DNA of 37,478 bases from Gemmataceae bacterium. Its GTDB lineage: Bacteria; Planctomycetota; Planctomycetia; Gemmatales; Gemmataceae. How positions within the stretch are numbered: the stretch's first letter is position 1; each line of letters starts with the position of its first letter. The stretch is from assembly GCA_009692065.1 (NCBI GenBank), contig SHZY01000050.1, forward strand, positions 1 to 37,478, read 5' to 3'. This document shows, one piece after another, positions 16,444 to 23,408 of this stretch. The position numbers were made by a program, and so were the translations under genes. The notes below the pieces were generated by a model. The model worked only from the letters and a program-made list of their open reading frames with translations. It did no database searches and was not told the DNA's origin.

Positions 16444-17305
16444 AACTATGTTGTAGTATGGCGGCTTGCAGCGTGTTGTGCAACAGCATTGTGATCGTCA
16501 TCGGGCCGATTCCGCCAGGCACCGGCGTGATGGCGGAGGCAACCTCCCTAACTGCGTCAAAGTCCACGTCACCCGCCAGCTTGCCATCCGGCGTGCGATT
16601 GATGCCGACGTCCACCACGACCGCGCCGGGCCGAATCATGTCGCGTGTGAGAAAGTGCGTCTGCCCGATGGCGACGACGACGATGTCGGCTTGCGTCGTC
16701 AAGGCCGCGATGTCGCGTGTCTTGCTGTGGCACACCGTTACGGTGGCGTTGCCGCCGTCGCCTTTCTGCATCAACAAGAGCGCCAGCGGCTTGCCGACGA
16801 TATTGCTGCGGCCAACGATGACGACATGCTGGCCGTCGATGCGAATCTTGTTGCGCACGAGGATCTGCTGAATGCCGAAGGGCGTACACGGCAAGAAGCG
16901 CGGGGTGCCGGCGGTCAACAGGCCCAGGCTCACCGGCCCGAAGCCGTCCACGTCCTTCAACGGCGCGACGGCGTCGATGATCGCGCTCTCGTCGATCTGC
17001 TTCGGCAACGGCAACTGCACGAGGATGCCGCTCACTTGCGGATCGGTATTGAGCTGCGCGAGGAGGTGCAGCAACTCGTCTTGCGAAGTGGTCGCCGGCA
17101 GTTGGTGGAGCCAGCTTTGCATGCCGAGCTGATCGCAGGCTTTGCGTTTGTTGCGCACGTAGACCTGGCTGGCGGGATTTTCGCCGACGAGCACCGCGGC
17201 GAGGCCTGGGCGCAAGCCATGCTTCTGCGTGAAGTCGGCGACCTTGGCCGCGATCTCCGCTTGCATCGTTTGCGCCAACAGTTTGCCGTCGAGGATTTGC
17301 GTCAT
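16442..17305 (-). CDS. folD: Methylenetetrahydrofolate dehydrogenase / methenyltetrahydrofolate cyclohydrolase
   Basis: 287 residues from the ATG at 17305; two GTG codons a little upstream are possible but less likely. Y49 and K54 (QVYVRNKRKAC) are the catalytic region. QLPLPKQID (about 101-109), GRSNIVGKPLALLL (the NADP-binding loop) and PVPGGIGPMTI near the C-terminus are signatures of FolD. It interconverts methylene-, methenyl- and formyl-tetrahydrofolate in the cytoplasm for purine and formyl-Met synthesis. Its start is close to the stop of the sirtuin gene (17339), so the two are probably cotranscribed; the junction has a heptamer tandem repeat. Confidence 0.95.
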   Translation of the reverse strand: MTQILDGKLLAQTMQAEIAAKVADFTQKHGLRPGLAAVLVGENPASQVYVRNKRKACDQLGMQSWLHQLPATTSQDELLHLLAQLNTDPQVSGILVQLPLPKQIDESAIIDAVAPLKDVDGFGPVSLGLLTAGTPRFLPCTPFGIQQILVRNKIRIDGQHVVIVGRSNIVGKPLALLLMQKGDGGNATVTVCHSKTRDIAALTTQADIVVVAIGQTHFLTRDMIRPGAVVVDVGINRTPDGKLAGDVDFDAVREVASAITPVPGGIGPMTITMLLHNTLQAAILQHS

Positions 17306-17313
17306 GAGCTGCA

Positions 17314-17345
17314 CCACTCACCACTCACCACTCACCACTCACCAC
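17314..17345. repeat. Tandem heptamer repeat between the sirtuin gene and folD
   Basis: Four exact copies of CCACTCA (17314-17341) followed by a partial CCAC. The sirtuin stop codon (17339-17341) lies in the last copy. The copy number could vary and change the distance to the folD start. Confidence 0.85.
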
Positions 17346-18088
17346 ACCCGTTTTACGAGTTCCGGCAGCGTCGTCCCAGAGGGGCCGAGGAGAACCACGT
17401 TGGCGCGGGCGCTGGCGGCGGAGGGTTCCAGGTTGATTTCGATCACGTCCGCGCCTGTCAAGCGGGCGACGTCGATCAGGCCCGCCGCGGGATAGACCAC
17501 CGCGCTGGTGCCGATCACCAGGAAGCAATCGCACGCCTCGACGGCCTCGACGGCTCGCCCCCAGATGTCCTCCGGCAATGCCTCCTCGAACCAAACGACG
17601 TCGGGTCGCAACAGTTCGCCGCATGTCTCGCAGCGTGGCAACTCGGGGAGGGCGTCGACGCCTCGATCGGCGACCAGGTCACAACCGCTGCAGCGCACGC
17701 GGCGGATGGCGCCGTGGATTTCGAGTACGTTGTGGCTGCCAGCCGACTGGTGCAAGCCGTCCACGTTTTGGGTGACCAGCGTGAAGTTGTTGTCGAGTCG
17801 TTTTTCGAGTTCGACCAGGGCGTGATGCCCTGGGTTTGGCTTCACGGCGGCAAGGTTGGCGCGGCGCAGGTTGTAGAAACGCCAGACGAGCACGGGATCA
17901 CGCTGGAACGCGCGCGGGGTGGCGACGTCTTCGACGCGCTGGCCTTCCCACAGCCCGCCGGCGCCGCGAAAAGTCGCCAGCCCGCTCTCCGCCGAGATGC
18001 CGGCGCCGGTGAGGGCGGCGACCTTCTTGGCGGGACGCAAAAATCGGGCGGCACGATCAAACGCTTCGTGATCGACAGATGGGTGCAT
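17339..18088 (-). CDS. Sir2 family NAD-dependent protein deacylase (sirtuin)
   Basis: 249 residues, the size of bacterial class III sirtuins such as CobB. GAGISAESGLATFRG (28-42) binds NAD, TQNVDGLHQ (106-114) is the next motif, and H125 in EIHG is the catalytic base. C133, C136, C153 and C156 form the zinc site. Y72 and R75 in RFYNLRR match the Tyr/Arg pair that lets SIRT5 and CobB accept succinyl or malonyl lysine, so desuccinylase activity is likely. It removes acyl groups from lysines using NAD. It lies 18 bp after the third tandem membrane protein gene and before folD. Confidence 0.93.
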   Translation of the reverse strand: MHPSVDHEAFDRAARFLRPAKKVAALTGAGISAESGLATFRGAGGLWEGQRVEDVATPRAFQRDPVLVWRFYNLRRANLAAVKPNPGHHALVELEKRLDNNFTLVTQNVDGLHQSAGSHNVLEIHGAIRRVRCSGCDLVADRGVDALPELPRCETCGELLRPDVVWFEEALPEDIWGRAVEAVEACDCFLVIGTSAVVYPAAGLIDVARLTGADVIEINLEPSAASARANVVLLGPSGTTLPELVKRVW

Positions 18089-18106
18089 GGGAAAGATTCA
18101 ATCATG

Positions 18107-18769
18107 TTAGGATCGATCCGTGATCCCCGTGTCCGGCGGCGACTTCGGCGGCGGCGCGTAGGGCTCATCGTCGTAGTCATCCAAGTCGCCTTTGCGAGGC
18201 CACCGGTCGTCCACAGGCGAGGCTGGAAACTCGCCGGCAAAAGCTGCACGCGTAGACTTGAGGCTCAGCAGCATCAGGATGGCCGTGCAGAATGCCAGCG
18301 TGAAGAGCAGATTCAGGATAAGCCAAATCCACATCGAGCCGCTCATGATCGTTTGCACATTGACGGGCCCAGGCGGCATGTTCTCCGCCTGCCGCGCGAA
18401 GGCGACGTCGTGAGCGGGGATCAGGATCAGGGCGATGTAAACGGTAGCTGTCAGCGTGCTCACCAGGTCGATCAGGATCCCAACGTAGGCCGCGATACGG
18501 GCGAAGCGCACCAGGCGCAGCACGCCGATGCCCGCGGCCAGGCTCGTGAGGCAACACACGACGCTGATCGCAGCGCCCACGAACGTGACGATCTGATTTC
18601 CCGGCGCTTCCTTGTCGAGAACCTCCTGGATGCCGAACTTGTCGTCGCCGCCTTGCGCGAGGATGCCCAGCCCCGAGCAGGAGACGCAAAGAAAGCCCAG
18701 GCCGCCGTAGATCAACAAGCATACTCCAGCGGCGATCACCGTGCCTGGCGCTCTTGGCGGATGAGCCAT
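18107..18769 (-). CDS. Four-helix membrane protein with acidic PPDTGITDR tail (paralog 1)
   Basis: 220 residues, family not recognised. Hydrophobic segments lie at about 10-37, 60-87, 92-116 and 141-170. The C-terminal 50 residues are hydrophilic, with an Asp/Tyr-rich stretch (DLDDYDDEPY) and the ending KSPPDTGITDRS. The genes at 18785 and 19529 encode the same layout and end in nearly the same tail, so this is a tandem gene family. The loop between helices 1 and 2 (about 38-58) is acidic and mixed. The function is unknown. The tail looks like a docking or interaction signal exposed at the membrane. The next gene downstream is the sirtuin, 18 bp away. Confidence 0.82.
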   Translation of the reverse strand: MAHPPRAPGTVIAAGVCLLIYGGLGFLCVSCSGLGILAQGGDDKFGIQEVLDKEAPGNQIVTFVGAAISVVCCLTSLAAGIGVLRLVRFARIAAYVGILIDLVSTLTATVYIALILIPAHDVAFARQAENMPPGPVNVQTIMSGSMWIWLILNLLFTLAFCTAILMLLSLKSTRAAFAGEFPASPVDDRWPRKGDLDDYDDEPYAPPPKSPPDTGITDRS

Positions 18770-18784
18770 GTGGACTTCTCTTCG

Positions 18785-19456
18785 CTAAGGCCGATCGGTG
18801 ATGCCGGTATCCGGGGGCGACTTGGGCCCTCCGCGCGGCGAACCGTAGCCGTCGTCGTAGTCATCGTCGTAATCATCGCGCTTGGCTCGGTGGTCGTCCT
18901 CCGGCGGGCCCGCGTCGTTTACGCCCGCGAAGGCCTTGCGCGCCGACTGAAGGCTCAGACACACCATGATCGGCAAGCAGAAGGCCAAGGGTATGAGCAG
19001 CCCGAGGATGAGACCAACCAACATTGAACCTTGAAAGATCGCGTCCATATTGGGTGGCATTGGCGCGTTGTTCTTCATCTGTTCCGCCATAACGCGCTGC
19101 ATGACTGGAAAAACAACGACCGCGGTGTACGCCGAGTACACCACGGACTTGACAAGCTGGACCGCCGTCAGGAAATAAGCAGTGATGCGAGCGCTCTGCA
19201 TCAACTGGAACACGCCGACGCCTGCTGCAATCATGCCAACGCCGATGACCAAGTTGGTACCGATATTGACCAGATCCGCGATCTGATAGCCCGGCATCTC
19301 CTTCTGGAGCATTTTTTCGACGCCAGCTTGGTCCGGTGGCTTGATCATCATGGCGGCTCCACCGCAAAAGCTACAGATCAAAAGCAACGCGCCATAGACG
19401 ATCAGAATGACGCCGGCGGTGATGGCGGTGGCAGGACGTTTCGGCGCACGTGGCAT
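18785..19456 (-). CDS. Four-helix membrane protein with acidic PPDTGITDR tail (paralog 2)
   Basis: 223 residues from the ATG at 19456, which has AAGGAG upstream; the frame is open further up but without such a site. The helices have the same order as in the neighbour: one near 10-32 (ITAGVILIVYGALLLICSFC), two in the middle (NIGTNLVIGVGMIAAGVGVF and ITAYFLTAVQLVKSVVYSAY), and one near 140-175 (GSMLVGLILGLLIPLAFCLP). The tail is DDYDDDYDDGYG followed by KSPPDTGITDRP. The identity to paralog 1 in the tail is much higher than in the helices, so the tail is under separate constraint. Function unknown. It is 15 bp upstream of paralog 1. Confidence 0.82.
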   Translation of the reverse strand: MPRAPKRPATAITAGVILIVYGALLLICSFCGGAAMMIKPPDQAGVEKMLQKEMPGYQIADLVNIGTNLVIGVGMIAAGVGVFQLMQSARITAYFLTAVQLVKSVVYSAYTAVVVFPVMQRVMAEQMKNNAPMPPNMDAIFQGSMLVGLILGLLIPLAFCLPIMVCLSLQSARKAFAGVNDAGPPEDDHRAKRDDYDDDYDDGYGSPRGGPKSPPDTGITDRP

Positions 19457-19528
19457 AGCAATTCTCCTTGCTGTTGACGCGAGGCTACTCGAATCGCACC
19501 GCGATTGCAATCACGAAGTTCCGCAATA

Positions 19529-20224
19529 TCACCACGGGCGATCCGTGACCCCGGTGTCCGACGGCGGCTTGCGCGGGACAGCGCCGTAATCGTCATCGGG
19601 ATCGTCGTAGTCATCCCGGCGCGGATACGAGCGCCGCGGCTCCTCGGGCTGGCCGCCGGAATCGCACGCGGCACGCACGCTCGGGTGGCACAGGAAGAAA
19701 ATCACCACGCCCCACCACAGCAGCGTGAAGACAACCTGAAAAACCAGGCTGCCCCACATCGCCCCCTGGATTGCTTCAATGAAATCAAATGGGCCCGGTG
19801 GAAAATCCCCTGCCTCCTCGGCCAGAATCCGACCTTGCACCGGAAAAACAAGAAGAGCGTTGTGCAAACTGTGGATCATCGTCACCAACACGTCGGCGGC
19901 CCCGACGACGATGCCGAGCACGCGCGCCACGGGCTTCATCTGCAAGACGCCGATCCCGGCGAGCAGCATGGCGATGCCGAGGAACACGCGGATGAAGAGG
20001 ACACCCCCTTCGACGAACACGGCACTGGGCACTTCCTTGGCCACATCGGGATCGACGCCGAAGGCCAGTGCATCGCCGCCGCCGCCGACCACGGGATCGA
20101 GCGCGTTCTGGAAAACCATGGCGCCGCCCGCGCAGAAGACGTTCAGCAGCGTCCAGCCGCCCACGATGAGCAGCAGCACGCCGGCCGCGATCAGCATCCC
20201 CGGACGACACGACTCGCGACGCAT
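19529..20224 (-). CDS. Four-helix membrane protein with acidic SDTGVTDR tail (paralog 3)
   Basis: 231 residues. The first helix (LIAAGVLLLIVGGWTLLNVF) resembles the first helices of the other two paralogs (AAGV-LLI-GG pattern). An extracytoplasmic loop of about 45 residues follows, then two helices and a last one near 155-180 (LVFQVVFTLLWWGVVIFFLC). The tail is RRDDYDDPDDDYG and ends RKPPSDTGVTDRPW. It is the first gene of the tandem set and has diverged most. AGGAGAATGCC precedes its ATG. The 354 bp upstream hold a long inverted repeat (20305-20494) and then the YTV gene. Confidence 0.82.
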   Translation of the reverse strand: MRRESCRPGMLIAAGVLLLIVGGWTLLNVFCAGGAMVFQNALDPVVGGGGDALAFGVDPDVAKEVPSAVFVEGGVLFIRVFLGIAMLLAGIGVLQMKPVARVLGIVVGAADVLVTMIHSLHNALLVFPVQGRILAEEAGDFPPGPFDFIEAIQGAMWGSLVFQVVFTLLWWGVVIFFLCHPSVRAACDSGGQPEEPRRSYPRRDDYDDPDDDYGAVPRKPPSDTGVTDRPW

Positions 20225-20578
20225 GGCATTCTCCTCGGTTCATGGGAGCATACGCGGCGCCAAGCGCCGCTACAAGGGGGCCGCACGGATGCCGGCCGTT
20301 TTCGGGTGTACCCACCGATTCCGGCACCAAAGATCTCACGCAAAGGCGCAAAGGCGCAAAGGCGCAAAGGGGGTAAGAAATGGCCGTCACTCTAAACGAG
20401 CTAAGGTCAAATGCTAACCAAACCTTCCCCCTCTCTTCTTCGCGCCTTTGCGCCTTTGCGTGAGATCTTTGGTGCCGGAAGCGGCGGGCACACCCTGCAC
20501 GATCAGCCAGCATGGAAACGCGAACAGCTCACGACCTTGTCGGCCATGAGCTGTTGGCTGATTACTGAAAGCGGCTTG
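20225..20578. other. Intergenic region with long inverted repeat
   Basis: This gap of 354 bp between the YTV gene and the tandem membrane genes is mostly filled by the element at 20305-20494. No gene is supported in it; short open frames there translate the repeat. Confidence 0.75.
20305..20494. repeat. 190-bp inverted-repeat element (GGCGCAAA family)
   Basis: Perfect 39-bp arms (20319-20357 and 20442-20480) are extended outward by about 14 more bases with a few mismatches, around an 84-bp centre. The arms contain CACGCAAAGGCGCAAAGG, with the AAAGGCGC unit repeated. This is the layout of a non-autonomous palindromic element (MITE-like); no transposase is inside it. Similar GCGCCTTTGCG sequences are, from memory, dispersed in many bacterial genomes. 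Confidence 0.85.
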
Positions 20579-22621
20579 CTAGTTTTTCTCGATCACCGGC
20601 GGCAGCGATTCCGGCACCGGCGCTTCAAACGCCGCGGGGCCTGAACGGATCGTCGCGCACGGGTCGTTGCAGATCGGTACGCAGATCGGCACCTTGCGGC
20701 ACACCTTGTACGTCTCGCAGTACTGCTCCATCCGGCAGGTCGTGTGCGGCACGCACTTCACGTGCTCCTTCGTCACCATCCGGCACGTCGTGTACGGGAT
20801 GTGGCAGACCTTCTCCTCCATCTCGATCCGGCACTTCTTCACCGTCGAAATGCAGGTCTTCTCTTCAGCCACCATGCGGCATACCGTGTAAACGATCTTG
20901 CACACCTTCTCCTCCGGAACCATGATGCAGCGCGTCTTCTTCACCATCTTGCAGTGCTGCTCCGCGATCACCTTGCACACCGTGTACGGGATGTGGCACA
21001 CCTTTTCCTCCGGCACCAGGATGCACTTCTTGCACGTCACCATCTTGCAGTGCTCCTGCGGGATGTTGCGGCAGGTCGTGTACGGGATGTAGCGGACCTT
21101 CATCTCCGGCACCTGAATGTACTTCTTGCAGGTCACCATCTTGCAGTGCTCTTGCGGCACCATCCGGCAAGTCGTGTACGGGATCCGGCAAACCTTTTCC
21201 TCCGGAACCATCACGCACTTCTTGCAGGTGACCATCTTGCAGTGCTCCCGGGTTTCCATCCGGCACGTCGTGTAGCATTCCCGACGGACCTTGTGTTCCG
21301 GAATCGTCACGCAGCGCTGGCAGGTGACCATCCTGACGTGCTCTTCCGGCACCATCTTGCAGGTCGTGTAGCAGCACTTGCGCGTCGAATGCACCGGCAC
21401 CACCCGGCAAATGTTGTAACGCACGACCTCGCAGTGCTCCTTCGCCACCATCTTGCAGCACTTGACCGTGCGAATTTCTTCACGCGGGCAGAAGGTCTTC
21501 TTGCACACCGTGCGGCCAGGCAACTGCTCCTCGCAGGTCACCACCGAGCCGGGGCACCACGTCGAGCGGCAGGTGCACGGGTCGAACACCCAGCAGCCCG
21601 GCGTGCGATGCGTGCGATGCACGATCTTGCCCGGGATGTAGATCTGCTCGGTCTTCCACTCGCCGCATTGCACCTTGATCTGTTTCTCGAACTCCACTGC
21701 CTCGCACTTGATGGTCTTGACAACCTTCTCGCACGGCTCCAGCACCGTCTTGTAGCTCACCACCGGCACATCGACCTCGTGCTTCGTGTGTACCGGGCGG
21801 CAGACGATGTACTTCTGCGGCACCTGGTAACACTCAATCTTCTGATGATATACGGTATAGGGAACTTCCTTCACATACTTTTCGTAGATCGGATGGCAGG
21901 TCGTCCACTTCACCGGCACCTGGTATTCGTGGAACGTCGGCCGGCACACCGTGTAGCGGTGCTCCTTCACGTGCTGCGTGTATTCCGGGCGGAACGTAAC
22001 CCACTTCACCGGCACCTGGTATTCCTGGATCTGTCGCCGCATCACGCAGTATTGCTCCGCCCTGACATGCTTCGTGACTTCCGTCTTGTACGTCGTCCAC
22101 TTCACCGGCACCTGGTATTCCTGGGTAACCTGGCGGCAAACGGTATAGCGATGCTCTTTCACGTGCTTTTCGTGAATGGTGCGATAGGTCGTCCAATGCA
22201 CCGGTTCTTCGTAATGCTGATGGACCGGCTTCATGACGCAGTAGCGGTGCTCCTTGACGCACTTTTCGTACACCGGCCGGCAGACCGTGTACTTCTGCAC
22301 CACTTGATGGGTCTCCCAAACGGGCTTGCACACCGTGTAGCGATGCTCTTTCACATGGCGCTCGTAGGCCGGTTCGCAGGTCGTGTAGCGGCATTCCTTC
22401 ATCGTGGTCTGGTAGACGGGCCGATACTTCACGCACACGCGCTCCTCGACCACGGTCTGATAGGAGACCTTGTACTTGACCGACGGCATGCACGACTGAT
22501 GCGCCGACCGCATGGCGCGTGGGAAAAGGCACGCGCCGCAATGGGTCGCTTGCGCGGGTTGCCCGGCCAGCGCGAGTCCAAGGATTGCAGCCACCAGCGG
22601 CAGACACGATTTCAGCGTCAT
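20579..22621 (-). CDS. Secreted cysteine-rich YTV-repeat protein (planctomycete cell-envelope type)
   Basis: 680 residues with a signal peptide (MTLKSCLPLVAAILGLALAG, cleavage near QATH). The mature protein is built almost wholly of repeats of about 20-25 residues containing YTVCRPV, YTTCRMV, VPEEKVC or VPVKWTTY variants, each with one or two Cys, Tyr and basic residues. The N-terminal third has YQVPVKW-type repeats; the C-terminal half has EHCKMVTCKKC-type repeats, with Cys spaced closely enough for dense disulfide bonding. Between them lies a non-repeat part (WVFDPCTCRSTWCPGSVVTC). YTV-domain proteins are known from planctomycetes and are proposed to form part of a disulfide-linked protein wall. 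AGGAG precedes the ATG. No enzyme motif is visible. Confidence 0.9.
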   Translation of the reverse strand: MTLKSCLPLVAAILGLALAGQPAQATHCGACLFPRAMRSAHQSCMPSVKYKVSYQTVVEERVCVKYRPVYQTTMKECRYTTCEPAYERHVKEHRYTVCKPVWETHQVVQKYTVCRPVYEKCVKEHRYCVMKPVHQHYEEPVHWTTYRTIHEKHVKEHRYTVCRQVTQEYQVPVKWTTYKTEVTKHVRAEQYCVMRRQIQEYQVPVKWVTFRPEYTQHVKEHRYTVCRPTFHEYQVPVKWTTCHPIYEKYVKEVPYTVYHQKIECYQVPQKYIVCRPVHTKHEVDVPVVSYKTVLEPCEKVVKTIKCEAVEFEKQIKVQCGEWKTEQIYIPGKIVHRTHRTPGCWVFDPCTCRSTWCPGSVVTCEEQLPGRTVCKKTFCPREEIRTVKCCKMVAKEHCEVVRYNICRVVPVHSTRKCCYTTCKMVPEEHVRMVTCQRCVTIPEHKVRRECYTTCRMETREHCKMVTCKKCVMVPEEKVCRIPYTTCRMVPQEHCKMVTCKKYIQVPEMKVRYIPYTTCRNIPQEHCKMVTCKKCILVPEEKVCHIPYTVCKVIAEQHCKMVKKTRCIMVPEEKVCKIVYTVCRMVAEEKTCISTVKKCRIEMEEKVCHIPYTTCRMVTKEHVKCVPHTTCRMEQYCETYKVCRKVPICVPICNDPCATIRSGPAAFEAPVPESLPPVIEKN

Positions 22622-22979
22622 CGGAAGTCTCCTGTCCGGAAGAACCGGTAAGCCAAGACGTGCAGCAACAAGAACTAGGAGCTGCGAGAGGCCCGAAGTC
22701 GGACGTTCCTGTCCGAAGGCGCAATCGCATTTCGACCGTGAAATGCCGTCCTGGGAACTCTGCCCGATAATGCGGGTAAGTAAAAATGAACTTGATGGGA
22801 ATTCAGCGGAATTTGCTCAGGGTGGGTCGGCGCGTTGCGACTATTCCGTACAGCGAGACTATTCCGCGCTGTGAACGATCGCCGATTCTTCGATTAGCGC
22901 CCGCAGGTGTCGCGCGAGCGCTAAACGAAGAATCGGTCCGTCCATACAATCCGCACAACCCGTGTGAAAGGATGTTGCC
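22622..22979. other. Divergent intergenic region between YTV gene and VanZ-like gene
   Basis: This 358-bp gap should hold the promoters of both genes. It contains the palindrome at 22882-22936 and, just before it, a short 18-bp tandem pair (22837-22872) sharing GACTATTCCG. I could not place convincing -35/-10 boxes, and no gene is supported. Confidence 0.65.
22882..22936. repeat. Palindromic repeat, TTTAGCG family, copy 3
   Basis: Arms of 23 bp (22882-22904 and 22914-22936) match with three mismatches and share CGCTAAACG with the copies at 9615 and 12801. It lies upstream of the VanZ-like gene, so it is not a terminator of a neighbouring gene on either strand. Confidence 0.8.
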
Positions 22980-23357
22980 GTGGCCCGCTGGCTTGTTTGG
23001 ACGCTCTTCATCGTCGCCTGGACGGTGGCGATGGAAGTACCGATTCCGGAACCGAGCGCCCTGCCCGGCGCTGAAATCATCGTCACCAACAAATACCTGA
23101 TCGCCAAGGCCGGCCACGTCGCGATCTACGCCCTGATGACCGTGCTGTCGGCGCGGGTGCCGCTGGCGCTTCGATATCGCTGGCTGATGATGATCTTCTT
23201 GATGGGACATGCGTTCGGAACGGAGTTGTTACAGGCGGCGTTGGAAGAGTACTGCCATCGCGGCGGCGTGCTCGGCGATGTCGGGTACGATCACCTCGGC
23301 ATCCTGCTCGGCGCCGCCATCAGATGGAAGTGGTGGACGAAAGACAGGGGTCAGTGA
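22980..23357 (+). CDS. VanZ-like family membrane protein
   Basis: 125 residues from a GTG start at 22980 with AAAGGATG upstream. Hydrophobic segments and the pattern NKYLIAKAGHVAIYALMTVL, then GHAFGTELLQ and HRGGVLGDVGYDHLGILLGA, match the VanZ-like family (conserved H, GTE-Q, D and GYD-LG). VanZ confers low-level teicoplanin resistance in enterococci; members in environmental bacteria have no proven role. It converges on the caspase-like gene with a small inverted repeat in the gap. Confidence 0.8.
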   Translation: MARWLVWTLFIVAWTVAMEVPIPEPSALPGAEIIVTNKYLIAKAGHVAIYALMTVLSARVPLALRYRWLMMIFLMGHAFGTELLQAALEEYCHRGGVLGDVGYDHLGILLGAAIRWKWWTKDRGQ

Positions 23358-23404
23358 TTAGGAGGCTATGCCTCACGGTTCTCTTTGCTGATTCCTGACC
23401 CCTA
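23347..23404. terminator. Possible bidirectional terminator between convergent genes
   Basis: AGGGGTCAG at 23347 and CTGACCCCT at 23396 can pair, with partial pairing inward (16-bp arms, 12 matching). It spans the gap between the VanZ-like gene and the caspase-like gene, which converge. No T-run follows the stem. Confidence 0.45.
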
Positions 23405-23408
23405 TTGT

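Noticed and set aside
17314..17345. Possible CRISPR-like array
   Set aside because: The unit is only 7 bp, with no spacers and no cas genes; it is a simple tandem repeat.
16466..19027. Very long plus-strand open frame across folD, the sirtuin and membrane genes
   Set aside because: It covers several well-identified minus-strand genes; the open frame results from high GC content.
20744..22651. Long open frame opposite the YTV gene
   Set aside because: The His/Leu/Arg-rich translation is the mirror of the Cys/Tyr codons of the YTV repeats and has no family pattern.
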